Position numbers and translations under genes: made by a program. Below are positions 53,396-61,739 of a DNA stretch of 64,000 bases, one piece after another (the first letter of the stretch is position 1; each line of letters starts with the position of its first letter). The DNA is from Ensifer sp. WSM1721 (GTDB taxonomy: Bacteria; Pseudomonadota; Alphaproteobacteria; Rhizobiales; Rhizobiaceae): NCBI RefSeq assembly GCF_000513895.2, contig NZ_CP165782.1:1922001-1986000 (forward strand). The letters run 5' to 3'. The notes beneath the pieces are model-generated. The model searched no databases. It saw only the letters and a program-made list of their open reading frames with translations, and was not told the origin of the DNA.

Positions 53396-54664
53396 TCAGC
53401 CCGTCTCGCGCAAAGTCTCCTTCTGGGTGATTAGCCGGGCGCTGTGCTGGCCGCTCAGATAGGTCCAGAGCCAACTCCAGGCGACGGCGAAGCGACTGCG
53501 GGTGCCGATGAGGAAGTAGATATGGGCGATGCCCCAGATCCACCAAGCGAGCGTGCCCTTGAGTTTGATCCTACCGAAATCGATGATCGCAGCGCGCTTG
53601 CCGATAGTGGCAAGGCTTCCCTGGTGACGGTAACGGAACACGTCGGGCACGGATTTGCCTTCCAGCCTGGCGCGAATGACCCGCGCCACGAAGGCGCCCT
53701 GCTGCTTGGCCGCCGGTGCAATCCCCGGCACCGGCTTACCGTCTTCCTGTTTGACGGAAGCGGTGTCGCCTATGACGAAAACGTCCGGATGTCCGGGTGC
53801 CGTCAGGTCCTCAGCCACGAGCGCGCGCCCGGCGCGGTCGGCCTCGATCCCGAGCCATTTGGCAGCGGGCGAAGCCTGCACACCGGCTGCCCAGACGAGC
53901 GTGCGACTCGGCACGAAACGGTCGCCGATCTTCACGCCGGCATCGGTGCAGTCGGTGACCGCCGTTCCCGTGTGCACCTCGACGCCAAGCCTCTCCAGCG
54001 CTCTGCGGGCATAGGCGGAGAGATCCTCGCTGAAGGCAGGGAGAATACGCGGCCCCGCCTCGACGAGCACCACCCGCGCCCGACGCGTGTCGATCCGACG
54101 GAACTCGCCGGGGAGCGTTTTATGCGCCATCTCGGCAATGATACCGGCAAGCTCCACCCCGGTCGGACCTGCGCCGATCACCGTGAAGGTGAGGAGCGCG
54201 TCGCGCCTTGCCGGATCGTCCTCCACCTCCGCCTGCTCGAAGGCAAGGAGCACGCGGCGGCGAATGGTCGTCGCATCCTCCAGCGTCTTCAGCCCCGGAG
54301 CGACCGCCGCCCATTCGTCATGGCCGAAATAGGCGTGTGTCGCCCCGGTCGCCAGCACCAACGTGTCGTAGGAAACCGATTGCCCGTTCGCCAGCGCCAC
54401 GGTCTTGATGGCCGTATCGACGGCCGTAACCTCGCCGAGAACCGTCGTCACTTCCGGCCGGTCGCGATAAAGATGGCGGATCGGCCAGGCAATCTCCGAT
54501 GTCGCGAGCACCGTGGTTGCGACCTGGTAGAGCAGTGGCTGGAAAAGATGGTGGTTGCGTCGGTCGATCAAGGTGACTCGAACCGGTGCACCCTTGAGAT
54601 CGTTGACAAGCTGCAGCCCGCCGAAGCCGCCACCGACCACGACGACGTGGTGTTTTTCCTGCAT
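53396..54664 (-). CDS. ndh: Type II NADH dehydrogenase (NDH-2)
   Basis: A 422-residue flavoprotein that passes electrons from NADH to quinone without pumping protons. The FAD site HVVVVGGGFGGLQLVNDL (about 5-22) and the NADH site FTVIGAGPTGVELAGIIAEMA (about 159-179) are in the two-dinucleotide arrangement; VFVIGDTASV is the second FAD contact. The C-terminal segment GTLAWWIWGIAHIYFLIGTRSRFAVAWSWLWTYLS forms the amphipathic membrane helices of NDH-2. The start is the ATG with agggcggaagg upstream. It is a peripheral inner-membrane enzyme. Confidence 0.9.
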   Translation of the reverse strand: MQEKHHVVVVGGGFGGLQLVNDLKGAPVRVTLIDRRNHHLFQPLLYQVATTVLATSEIAWPIRHLYRDRPEVTTVLGEVTAVDTAIKTVALANGQSVSYDTLVLATGATHAYFGHDEWAAVAPGLKTLEDATTIRRRVLLAFEQAEVEDDPARRDALLTFTVIGAGPTGVELAGIIAEMAHKTLPGEFRRIDTRRARVVLVEAGPRILPAFSEDLSAYARRALERLGVEVHTGTAVTDCTDAGVKIGDRFVPSRTLVWAAGVQASPAAKWLGIEADRAGRALVAEDLTAPGHPDVFVIGDTASVKQEDGKPVPGIAPAAKQQGAFVARVIRARLEGKSVPDVFRYRHQGSLATIGKRAAIIDFGRIKLKGTLAWWIWGIAHIYFLIGTRSRFAVAWSWLWTYLSGQHSARLITQKETLRETG

Positions 54665-54775
54665 CGCCTTCCGCCCTGTTGGAACCAATCTGCAGATTGT
54701 TCAACTTCGCGCACCGGCCGGCAACCCTCTGCCGGACATGGCTGCATTGCGTCGCGCGTGGGGCGCTGCCGCATG

Positions 54776-55240
54776 CTAATCGGCGTAGCCGACCGGTACG
54801 GCCGTGCCGCTTTTCAGTATCTCCATAGAGATCGAGGCCGAAACGTCGAAGAGCTCGACCTTGCGCACGATTTGTTTGTAGACAACGTCATAATGCTCGA
54901 CACGCGGCAGAACGACCTTGACGATGTAATCATAATTGCCGGTCAGCCGGTGCGCCTCCACGATCTCGGGGATGTCGACGATCGCGCGACGGAATTTCTC
55001 GATCCACTCGTCGGAGTGATGTGCGGTCTTGATCAGTGCGAAAACTGTCGTTGGCACGCCCATTTTCTGGCGATCGAGCACGACGATGCGCCGGGCGACG
55101 TAGCCTGCCTCCTCCAGCCGCTGAATGCGTCGCGAGCAGGCGGAAAGCGACAGATTTACCCGCTCCGCGAGATCACCCATCGCGACGCTTGCATCCTCCT
55201 GAAGGAGTGAGAGAAGCTTTCGGTCCCTTTCATCCAGCAC
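54776..55240 (-). CDS. Lrp/AsnC-family regulator
   Basis: A 154-residue protein. The helix-turn-helix is residues about 5-50 (DRKLLSLLQEDASVAMGDLAERVNLSLSACSRRIQRLEEAGYV), followed by a RAM/ACT-like ligand domain (VFALIKTAHHSDEW ... IPEIVEAHRLTGNYDYIVKVVL). It is divergent from the racemase gene at 55460, with a 219-bp gap, and is a likely regulator of it through an amino acid ligand. The start at ATG has aaagggaccg upstream and is the usual family length. Confidence 0.92.
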   Translation of the reverse strand: MLDERDRKLLSLLQEDASVAMGDLAERVNLSLSACSRRIQRLEEAGYVARRIVVLDRQKMGVPTTVFALIKTAHHSDEWIEKFRRAIVDIPEIVEAHRLTGNYDYIVKVVLPRVEHYDVVYKQIVRKVELFDVSASISMEILKSGTAVPVGYAD

Positions 55241-55459
55241 GCCCTTGGCTCCCCACTAACCGCAGTAGCGACGCCTATATTTTGCACGAAGTCAATGAAA
55301 TGCGCAAATGCTTCGCGAGCTTTGCCGGACACCTATTCATCAAAGCAAACAAATCCGGCTCGAGCCGCGCCATAATCCGACCGATGGAACGGAATCGGAA
55401 GTGGCAACGCGCACTTCCACGTTCGGTTCCAATGATCCGTAAAACAAGGGAACCAGACG

Positions 55460-56179
55460 ATGGAAATGCGCAAGATCGGTCTCATTGGCGGCATGAGCTT
55501 CGAAAGCTCCGCGGTCTATTACCGGATGATCAATGAAGCCGTGCGCGAGCGCCTCGGCGGGTTGCGTTCGGCGGAGGTGCTTCTGCATTCGGTCGACTTC
55601 CAGAAGATCGTGGATCTGCAGAAGGCCGGCCGCTGGGACGATGCCGCCCTGCGCCTTTCCAATGTAGCGCGCGGGCTGACTGCCGGCGGTGCCGATTGCG
55701 TTCTGATCTGCACCAACACCATGCACCTCATCGCCGACCAGGTACAGGCCTCGGTGGACGTTCCGCTGATCAATATCATCGACGAGACGGCGCGGCGCCT
55801 CAGGGCGGAGGGCTGTCGCCGGCCGCTGCTGCTTGCTACCCGCTACACGATGGAGCACGGCTTCTACGCGGAGAGGATGAGAGCGCACGGGATCGACCTG
55901 GCGGTACCGGATGCCGAAGGTCGCGTGCTGACGCACAACGTCATCTTCGACGAGCTCTGCGCCGGAAAGGTGCTGCATTCTTCGCGCGCGGCGCTGATCG
56001 CGCTGATCGAAAAGGCGAAAACCGATGGCGCCGATGCCGTCATCCTCGGCTGCACCGAGATCTGCCTGATCCTCGACCCGGCCAAGCTACCGCTGCCGGG
56101 CTTCGATTCCACCGCCATCCATGCCGAAGCGGCGGTCGATTTCGCACTTGGGTGTGAAATGGTCAGCAGCGCGGCATAA
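55460..56179 (+). CDS. Aspartate/glutamate racemase family protein
   Basis: A 239-residue racemase. GLIGGMSFESSAVYYRMINEAVRERLGG (about 7-34) is the N-terminal lobe, ADCVLICTNTMHLIADQVQ (about 80-98) carries the first catalytic Cys, and ADAVILGCTEICLILDP (about 194-210) the second Cys, both in the expected CxN/T and GCTE motifs. Length matches the YgeA/EcL-DER group, which racemise Asp, Glu or other amino acids without PLP. It starts at ATG with aagggaacc upstream. The divergent Lrp protein suggests amino acid-responsive expression. Confidence 0.92.
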   Translation: MEMRKIGLIGGMSFESSAVYYRMINEAVRERLGGLRSAEVLLHSVDFQKIVDLQKAGRWDDAALRLSNVARGLTAGGADCVLICTNTMHLIADQVQASVDVPLINIIDETARRLRAEGCRRPLLLATRYTMEHGFYAERMRAHGIDLAVPDAEGRVLTHNVIFDELCAGKVLHSSRAALIALIEKAKTDGADAVILGCTEICLILDPAKLPLPGFDSTAIHAEAAVDFALGCEMVSSAA

Positions 56180-56184
56180 TGGGT

Positions 56185-56520
56185 TCAAACGCCGTCGGGC
56201 GGCGCGAAGAAGCAGTTCATGTGGTGCTCGGTCGGGTGTAGACAGATGTGATAGTCGCTGTCTCCGGACGGAATCTCGTCGCCGTATGGAATCTGAAATC
56301 TATGTTCCCTCGTTACCAGATGGTGGTCCCCAGGCCGCAGGGTGATCGAAAACCCGCGCCGCCCTTTCGACACACTTGCATCCGGAATTCGCTCACAATC
56401 GCCGCCTAGCTCGCTGCCCCGGCAGCACGCCGGGGGATAGGCCCAGCCGGTCACCATGGTGTGGGCATCGGCAGTGAGACTGGCGAGAACCGCAGCAGCG
56501 AACGCGAACTCTCTGACCAT
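56185..56520 (-). CDS. Exported cysteine-rich hypothetical protein
   Basis: A 111-residue protein with a signal peptide (MVREFAFAAAVLASLTADAH) and a conserved-looking mature part beginning TMVTGWAYPPACCRGSELGGDCERIP, followed by GFSITLRPGDHH and a C-terminal DYHICLHPTEHHMNCFFAPPDGV. Five cysteines and clustered histidines suggest disulfides or metal binding. Family members with this TGWxYPxxCCxG.xxxGDC start are common in proteobacteria without known function. It is convergent with the racemase, overlapping by none and 5 bases apart. Confidence 0.78.
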   Translation of the reverse strand: MVREFAFAAAVLASLTADAHTMVTGWAYPPACCRGSELGGDCERIPDASVSKGRRGFSITLRPGDHHLVTREHRFQIPYGDEIPSGDSDYHICLHPTEHHMNCFFAPPDGV

Positions 56521-56628
56521 CGCGCGATTCCGATCAGTAAACGATCGTCATCATCCTTGCGGATTTTACACCCACCCGGCCGACCTGGCACGAAAAACCG
56601 ATGCACCCGGATGCGCCCCGCGCGTCAG

Positions 56629-57033
56629 TCACCCGGTCGCATCAAATTCTGCCCGCGCCTTGCGGATCGCCTCATGGTTTTCGAGCGACCAATCGACAAA
56701 TGGCTTGAGGATGGCGAGAAACGAGCGACCGAGGTCCGTCAAACCGTATTCCACGCTTGGCGGCTGCGTCGGATAGACGGTGCGGCTCAAATAGCCGTCG
56801 CGCTGCAGATCGCGCAATGTCTGGGTGAGCATCCGCTGGGAAATGTCGGGGATCAGCCGTCTGAGTTGCGAGAAGCGCAAAGGTCCGGCGGCGAGCGAGA
56901 GAATCATCAGTGAATGCCATTTGCCGCCGATATTGTCCATCACGTCGCGCACGGGACAGTTGTCGATATCCATTGGCACTCCGCAGACGATTGCCACTCG
57001 CTTGCCCTTCACCTCGCCCATCGCCCGGTTCAT
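56629..57033 (-). CDS. HxlR-family transcriptional regulator
   Basis: A 134-residue winged-helix protein: CPVRDVMDNIGGKWHSLMILSLAAGPLRFSQLRRLIPDISQRMLTQTLRDLQRDGYLSRTVYPTQPPSVEYGLTDLGRSF is the complete HxlR domain, with the Cys of the N-terminal CPV motif that in some HxlR proteins senses quinones or electrophiles. It reads away from the NmrA-like gene at 57190, a pairing typical of HxlR repressors and quinone/aldehyde-responsive oxidoreductases. The inverted repeat at 57082 is the likely operator. The start at 57033 is chosen by length; 56973 is an alternative. Confidence 0.9.
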   Translation of the reverse strand: MNRAMGEVKGKRVAIVCGVPMDIDNCPVRDVMDNIGGKWHSLMILSLAAGPLRFSQLRRLIPDISQRMLTQTLRDLQRDGYLSRTVYPTQPPSVEYGLTDLGRSFLAILKPFVDWSLENHEAIRKARAEFDATG

Positions 57034-57081
57034 GGCGGTACCCTTTCCGTAACCACAGCAGAAAAAACTGCCTCCTTTACA

Positions 57082-57108
57082 GCTCTTAGCAGATTACGAG
57101 ATAAGAGC
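57082..57108. promoter_or_regulatory. Candidate HxlR operator
   Basis: gctctta and taagagc form a perfect 7-bp inverted repeat separated by 13 bases in the HxlR-oxidoreductase gap. The 20-base centre-to-centre spacing places both arms on one face of the helix, as suits a dimer. Confidence 0.6.
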
Positions 57109-57189
57109 AACTCTCAAAAAGAGACCAGCACTCAGCAGGAGCCTAATTGGTGTTGCGTAGCGAGGCTGGAAGGAAACGAAAGGAAACCC

Positions 57190-58077
57190 ATGTCCGAAAA
57201 ATTGCTCGTGACCGGCGCCGCAGGCCAACTGGGCCGATTGGTGCTCGACCAGCTTCTTGCATCCGGCGGAACGCGACCGGCCGATATCATCGCCACTAGC
57301 CGCGACCCCGCCAAGCTCGCCGAATATGCCGCCAAGGGCGTCGAGACCCGCGCCGCCGATTTCGATGACCCGGCCTCGCTCGATAAGGCCTTCGCCGGTG
57401 CCGATCGTATCCTTATCATCTCGACCGATGTCCTCGATCAGCCCGGAAAGCGGCTGAAGCAGCATCTTGCGGCCGTGGATGCCGCCAAGAAGACCGGCGC
57501 CAAGCACATCCTCTACACCTCCATGCCCAACCCGGAGAGCTCGGTCATTCCGTTTGCCTCCGATCATCTCGGCACCGAAAACGCGATCAAGGCAACGGGC
57601 ATTCCCTATACGATCCTGCGCAACGCCTGGTACATGGAGAACCTTTTCCTCTCCCTGCCGCACGCGCTTCAAAGCGCACAATGGTTCTCGTCCGCCGGCA
57701 ACGGCCGCATTTCGCACATCGCCCGCAGCGATATCGCTGCCGCCACGGCTGCGGCGCTGGAGTCTGGTTCGACGGAAAGCCGTACCTATACGCTGACCGG
57801 CCCTGCGGCTCTCACCACGAATGAAATTGCATCCCTCGCCGCCGGGGCCACGGGTAGGAAGCTGGACGTCGTGCACATTTCCGACGAGGCGCTCGCAGGC
57901 GGTCTCAAGGGCGCCGGTCTGCCGGACTTCTTCGTGCCGATCCTCGTCTCCTTCGATGCCAACACCCGCGCAGGCCATTTCGATGTCGTAACCGACGATG
58001 CCGTCGCCCTCACCGGCAAAAGCCCGATCGAACTCGCCGCCTTCCTCGAGGCGAACAAGTCGGCGCTTGCTGGCTGA
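57190..58077 (+). CDS. NmrA-like/quinone oxidoreductase (QOR2-type) family protein
   Basis: A 295-residue extended-SDR protein. LLVTGAAGQLGRLVLDQLL (about 5-23) is the NAD(P) turn; SRDPAKLAEYAAKGVETRAADFDDPASLDKAFAGADRILIISTD continues the Rossmann domain; IPYTILRNAWYMENLF (about 135-150) matches the QOR2/YtfG active region. There is no catalytic YxxxK, as usual in this family. Its bacterial relatives reduce quinones or serve as redox sensors. The HxlR gene upstream is its probable repressor. The start has gaaaggaaaccc upstream. Confidence 0.9.
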   Translation: MSEKLLVTGAAGQLGRLVLDQLLASGGTRPADIIATSRDPAKLAEYAAKGVETRAADFDDPASLDKAFAGADRILIISTDVLDQPGKRLKQHLAAVDAAKKTGAKHILYTSMPNPESSVIPFASDHLGTENAIKATGIPYTILRNAWYMENLFLSLPHALQSAQWFSSAGNGRISHIARSDIAAATAAALESGSTESRTYTLTGPAALTTNEIASLAAGATGRKLDVVHISDEALAGGLKGAGLPDFFVPILVSFDANTRAGHFDVVTDDAVALTGKSPIELAAFLEANKSALAG

Positions 58078-58251
58078 GCAAACAGGAATGACGACAGGGC
58101 CCGACGGCGGATGCCGGGCTCTGTCGTTGCGGGCTCCGTCGCATCGGCAACTTCTCCGGGAAGCCCGCACCTCCGCCACCCTTTCGCCTCAGCGCATTGC
58201 TATCGTCGAGATCAGCTGAGTAGGAGGGACATGCGTTAGGAGGGACTGGCG

Positions 58252-58863
58252 ATGACGGCGCCGATCGACTTCTGGTTCTCGATAGGAAGCCCCTACACCT
58301 TTCTCGCGGTCATGCGGTTGCCCGGAATCGCCGAGAAGGCAGGTGTCGAGGTTCGCTGGAGACCCTTCAACGCGCACGCGCTGCAAGCCCAGTCGAACGA
58401 TGTGCCTTTTGCCGACAAGCCTCTCAAAGCCGACTATATGTGGCGCGACATCGAACGGCGGGCCGCGAAATTCGGCCTGTCCGTAAGGCTGCCGATCCCC
58501 TACCCGCTTCCCGAAATGGAACAGGCGAACCGCGTCGCGGTACTCGCCGGCGACGAAGGCTGGTGCCCGGCCTATGCGATCGCCACCTACCGGCGCTGGT
58601 TTGCCGACCGCGAGCCCTCCGGCAGCGAGCCGAACCTCTCGGAGAGTATAAAGGAGGCGGGACAAGACCCCGCTCGTGTGCTGCAACAGGCAAACTCCGA
58701 CGCCGCCGCCCGGGCGCTTGAAGCCGCGACCGGCGAAGCGAAGGAGATCGGCATCTTCGGCTCACCCTCTTTCGTCGCCGACGGCGAATTGTTCTGGGGC
58801 CCCGATCGCTTGGAAGACGCCATCGAATGGCAGCATAATCTGGACCAGGGCAATCCGGGGTGA
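58252..58863 (+). CDS. DsbA-fold 2-hydroxychromene-2-carboxylate isomerase-like protein
   Basis: A 203-residue protein. FWFSIGSPYTFLAVMRLP (about 7-24) has Ser at the active-site position of the kappa-class GST/HCCA-isomerase group of the thioredoxin fold; EIGIFGSPSFVADGELFWGPDRLEDAIEW (about 164-192) is the matching C-terminal cis-proline region. Such enzymes use glutathione to isomerise or degrade aromatic compounds. The ATG has aggaggga upstream. It is a single gene running toward the minus-strand bufferin operon, from which it is separated by 45 bases. Confidence 0.88.
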   Translation: MTAPIDFWFSIGSPYTFLAVMRLPGIAEKAGVEVRWRPFNAHALQAQSNDVPFADKPLKADYMWRDIERRAAKFGLSVRLPIPYPLPEMEQANRVAVLAGDEGWCPAYAIATYRRWFADREPSGSEPNLSESIKEAGQDPARVLQQANSDAAARALEAATGEAKEIGIFGSPSFVADGELFWGPDRLEDAIEWQHNLDQGNPG

Positions 58864-58908
58864 AACCTTGCTTTGTCGCCACCTATTGGGTGGCATATTG
58901 AGTTGCCC

Positions 58909-59436
58909 TCACATTTGTCGTCGGCCCGCGCCAGTGGCGAGCCACCAATCCGCAGACAGCCTGCCCGCACCCCAGGTCATGACGCCGAGCGCCATCGCCG
59001 CCCAGGTCAGATGAAGCGGCCATCCATCCGGTACCGTCAACTGGATGGCGATTGTCATCACCAAAAGCCCGAACGCGACGAGACGCGTCGCCAATCCCAA
59101 GACCAGCAAAGCAGACAAGAGAACCTCGGCGCAGGCGACCACGAAGGCGGTCACCGCCGGCGCAGGGAAGGGATATGGACCTCCGGGCAGGTACAATTGG
59201 AATTCCGATGTGAAGAGGAGAACCGCGACATCGTTCAACTGCAAAAAGCCATCCCATTTGCTCATACCCGAACGCCAGAAGGGTACGGCAAGCCCCAGCC
59301 GCAAGGCGAGTTGAGTAAGCGACGCCGGTGCCACGGTGGCAACCAGGCCGTCGATCCGACCGAGCCAACCTCCCCTTCCCCCGCCCTCGCGTCTGTCGAA
59401 GAATTTCCGTACCGAAATCACTTTCTCATCCTCCAT
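58909..59436 (-). CDS. DoxX-family membrane protein of the bufferin operon
   Basis: A 175-residue protein with four helices: about residues 40-60 (LTQLALRLGLAVPFWRSGMSKW, the DoxX start), 75-95, 100-125 (AFVVACAEVLLSALLVLGLATRLVAFGLLVMTI) and 130-155. DoxX proteins are membrane subunits linked to oxidative or thiosulfate/quinone chemistry. The gene's ATG at 59436 overlaps the end of the preceding gene by 11 bases; a GTG at 59421 with ggagg in place is an alternative. In Cupriavidus (gigT) and Caulobacter the same DoxX partner ends bufferin-type operons. Its exact job there is unknown. Confidence 0.85.
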   Translation of the reverse strand: MEDEKVISVRKFFDRREGGGRGGWLGRIDGLVATVAPASLTQLALRLGLAVPFWRSGMSKWDGFLQLNDVAVLLFTSEFQLYLPGGPYPFPAPAVTAFVVACAEVLLSALLVLGLATRLVAFGLLVMTIAIQLTVPDGWPLHLTWAAMALGVMTWGAGRLSADWWLATGAGRRQM

Positions 59437-60226
59437 GGCGGATCGCGGCAAAGGCGCCGGCCTCAAGCATGACGGCGACGGCAGCCGCGAGATCGAATTC
59501 CGGGCAGCACCTTTTTCCTACCGCCGCGGCGTTTCCGAATGGCTCGCCTCCAAGCAGATTGCTGAGGAAGACGTCAGCCCCCGGGGGAAGGCAGCGGACC
59601 TCCACTTCGAGCGCCGGCCGTGTGATCAGCGCGCTTTCTGCTGCCGCGACCTCGATGCGGCCGACCGGACCATCGCCGCGGTTCGCCAAAAAGACGGTCA
59701 CGGCCGGATAGGCGGAGCGGATGATGCGGGTCGCCGGGTGCGGCTCGAAGACGATGCCGGCGAGGTCCACGGGTCGAACCGACGCCAGCGCGTGCGCTGG
59801 CAGGACGGCTGCGTCCGCCGCATGATAGGCGTCGAGCCAGGCGCGCTCGATGCGCGCGACGTCGGCTAGCCACGGCATGGACTGGGCATGTTCATACCGC
59901 TCGATGAAATCGGGAAAGTCCCGGCCGTATTCGAAGAGGAGCGGCGACATCGGTGGCGTCTCGCGGATGTGAAATCGGGCCATGGCCCGAAAGAATGCTT
60001 CGCCCGTGATGCGCATCGTCGCCGGAAACGTGGCGGCGAGTGCCTCGATGAGGCTGACGGTCACGTTGTTGCGATAGACATTGAAGCGTTTGTCGGCCGC
60101 CTTGCCGTTTGGGCCGGCAACGAGCGCCGGGGTCGGGCGCCCGGGGTCGAGCAGTCCGGGCGTGAAGCGCTCCGGATAGCCCAACCGCTCGGCGGCGTCG
60201 GCAGGACGTTCCTCAGCCGCGCGCAT
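59426..60226 (-). CDS. bufC: DUF2063/HvfC-BufC-like partner of the MNIO enzyme
   Basis: A 266-residue protein. The N-terminal DUF2063 domain contains FNVYRNNVTVSLIEALAATFPATMRITGEAFFRAMARFHIRETPPMSPLLFEYGRDFPDFIE (about 47-108). This domain is the recruiting partner of DUF692 (MNIO) enzymes in methanobactin-like and bufferin systems, where it presents the precursor peptide. It overlaps the DUF692 gene by 14 bases and the DoxX gene by 11, a tightly coupled operon. In Cupriavidus the matching gene is gigB. Confidence 0.85.
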   Translation of the reverse strand: MRAAEERPADAAERLGYPERFTPGLLDPGRPTPALVAGPNGKAADKRFNVYRNNVTVSLIEALAATFPATMRITGEAFFRAMARFHIRETPPMSPLLFEYGRDFPDFIERYEHAQSMPWLADVARIERAWLDAYHAADAAVLPAHALASVRPVDLAGIVFEPHPATRIIRSAYPAVTVFLANRGDGPVGRIEVAAAESALITRPALEVEVRCLPPGADVFLSNLLGGEPFGNAAAVGKRCCPEFDLAAAVAVMLEAGAFAAIRHGG

Positions 60227-61142
60227 GTAATTTCTCCTGTCGGTGGCCCGCCGCGTGCCGATTCAGGATCGCTTGGGCCGCCTTTGCTTCGCGCTTCAGC
60301 ACTGGCCACTCCGGAATGGCACTGTCCCATTCGATCAGCGTCGGGACGGGGCTACGCCAGCCGATCACGATATCGAAGAGCTTCCACACCGCGTCTGCGA
60401 CCGGCCCATCATGGCTATCGATCAACAGGAGGTCGCCTTCATCGTCCTCCTGTTCGGCATGGCCGGCCAGATGGATCTCGCCGACATGTTCGAGCGGGTA
60501 GTCCGACAGATAGTCGAGCGCCGAAAAGCCGTGATTGGTCGCCGAGACGAAGACATTGTTGATGTCGAGCAACAGACCGCATCCCGTGCGTTTCACGATC
60601 TCCCGGATGAATGCGGTCTCGCTTATCGTCGACTCCTTGAAAACCACATAGGTCGAGGGGTTTTCCAACAGGAGCGGTCGGCCGATCGCCTCCTGCACCT
60701 CGTCGATATGCTCGGCGACGCGCCTGAGGCTTGCCTCCGTGTAGGGCAAGGGTAGGAGGTCGTTGTAGTAGGTCGTGTCGTGCGTCGACCACGCCAGGTG
60801 TTCAGAGACGAGCGCCGGCTCGTATCGCTCGACGAGTGTCGCGAAACGGCCGAGATGGTCCTTGTTCAAAGGCTGCGGCCCGCCGATCGACATGCATACG
60901 CCATGGAGCGAGACCGGATGATCCTCGCGTATTCGCGTGAGGGCCGCGTGCGGCGGCCCGCCAGCGCCCATATAGTTCTCTGCATGAACTTCGAAGAAAC
61001 CGCCACCTCGCTCTTCGTCGGCGAGGATGGACGGCAGATGCTGGTGTTTGAAGCTGGTACCCGCCAGCCCATCGATCGGATGCGCCGGAAAGCGGAGAGT
61101 TCCCGGCTGAGCGCGATCCGTGTGACTTGCCACTTCCGGCAT
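60213..61142 (-). CDS. bufB: DUF692 multinuclear non-haem iron-dependent enzyme (MNIO), BufB-like
   Basis: A 309-residue TIM-barrel enzyme. Family motifs are GGGFFEVHAENYMG, VSLHGVCMSIGG, LVSEHLAWSTHDTTYYNDLLPLPYT, PLLLENPSTYVVF, CGLLLDINNVFVSATNHG, EIHLAGHAEQ, LLIDSHDGPV and PTLIEWDSAIPEWPVL; together they supply the His, Asp and Glu ligands of the iron cluster. DUF692 enzymes modify cysteines in ribosomally made peptides (oxazolone-thioamide in methanobactin, 5-thiooxazole in bufferins). It lies 32 bases after the DUF2282 precursor gene, and gtggaggcgac precedes its ATG. The upstream open frame to 61334 is not used. Confidence 0.92.
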   Translation of the reverse strand: MPEVASHTDRAQPGTLRFPAHPIDGLAGTSFKHQHLPSILADEERGGGFFEVHAENYMGAGGPPHAALTRIREDHPVSLHGVCMSIGGPQPLNKDHLGRFATLVERYEPALVSEHLAWSTHDTTYYNDLLPLPYTEASLRRVAEHIDEVQEAIGRPLLLENPSTYVVFKESTISETAFIREIVKRTGCGLLLDINNVFVSATNHGFSALDYLSDYPLEHVGEIHLAGHAEQEDDEGDLLLIDSHDGPVADAVWKLFDIVIGWRSPVPTLIEWDSAIPEWPVLKREAKAAQAILNRHAAGHRQEKLHARG

Positions 61143-61174
61143 TGTCGCCTCCACTTTCCGGTGCTTGTATCGGC

Positions 61175-61498
61175 TTAAGAGGGAATGTCCCGCGACAGCG
61201 GTTCCGGCGAGCCCTTTCGGCCGCCCGGGAGTTCCATGGTCGTGCAGGTGCCGCCGTCCACGAATTTCCAGGCATTGCCCTGGTAATCGACAGTCGATGT
61301 GGCCTGGCAGGTCGTGCCTGGGCCGGCAGCGCAATCATTCTGCCCCTTGAGCGCGACGCCGTAACACTTCTCCTTGCCGGCATCCATCGCGGCTTTGACC
61401 TCGGCCTCCGAGAGCGGCGCGGCCATCGCGAGCGACGACACCGCGGTTGCCACAGCGCTGGCAAGCATGGCCGCGCTTATCGAGCTTCTGGTAGACAT
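61175..61498 (-). CDS. bufA: DUF2282 bufferin-type precursor peptide (BufA-like)
   Basis: A 107-residue exported precursor. Residues 1-26 form a signal peptide ([20 protein letters not shown], cut after AMA). The mature part has four cysteines at positions 45, 56, 64 and 85 ([39 protein letters not shown]), the conserved DUF2282 pattern. In Caulobacter, MNIO/BufC enzymes turn two of the four into thiooxazole groups that bind copper, and the other two form a disulfide; that outcome is inferred here. It is the first gene of the operon and has gaagaag before its start. The C-terminal tail is basic-polar. Alternatively it is a plain periplasmic metal-binding protein, as in the gig locus (gigP). 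Confidence 0.9.
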   Translation of the reverse strand: MSTRSSISAAMLASAVATAVSSLAMAAPLSEAEVKAAMDAGKEKCYGVALKGQNDCAAGPGTTCQATSTVDYQGNAWKFVDGGTCTTMELPGGRKGSPEPLSRDIPS

Positions 61499-61553
61499 GA
61501 TCTTCTTCTCCGTTGTTGCTGGGTGCGCCTTCCCTTCGGCACACAGAGCGTCC

Positions 61554-61579
61554 TTCGTCGCCAGCGGGAGAGATGTTAC
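61554..61579 (-). promoter_or_regulatory. Putative ECF promoter of the bufferin operon
   Basis: On the minus strand GTAACA-N16-CGAA, with the CGAA end 55 bases before the bufA ATG. It resembles the GTAACC-N16-CGAA pattern that I recall for the Caulobacter ECF factor SigF, which controls DUF2282/DUF692 operons there. Confidence 0.55.
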
Positions 61580-61697
61580 ATTTGGCGGCTACACGCTTTC
61601 GTGAGCCGGGCGTGCTCTGAATTCACGGTGATTTTGGATTGACTCGGGAAGGACGAACGCTTCCGGTTTCATGACGAAAAGAATGCTGCAAGAACAT

Positions 61698-61722
61698 GTA
61701 ACAAGCGGCGGAAATCGGCGAA
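61698..61722 (+). promoter_or_regulatory. Possible ECF promoter upstream of the sigma factor gene
   Basis: GTAACA-N15-CGAA on the + strand, ending 17 bases before the preferred GTG start at 61740. One base shorter in spacing than the bufA-side match. It would give autoregulation, but the leader would be very short, so this is tentative. Confidence 0.35.
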
Positions 61723-61739
61723 TTGGGAGGAAGAAGCAG

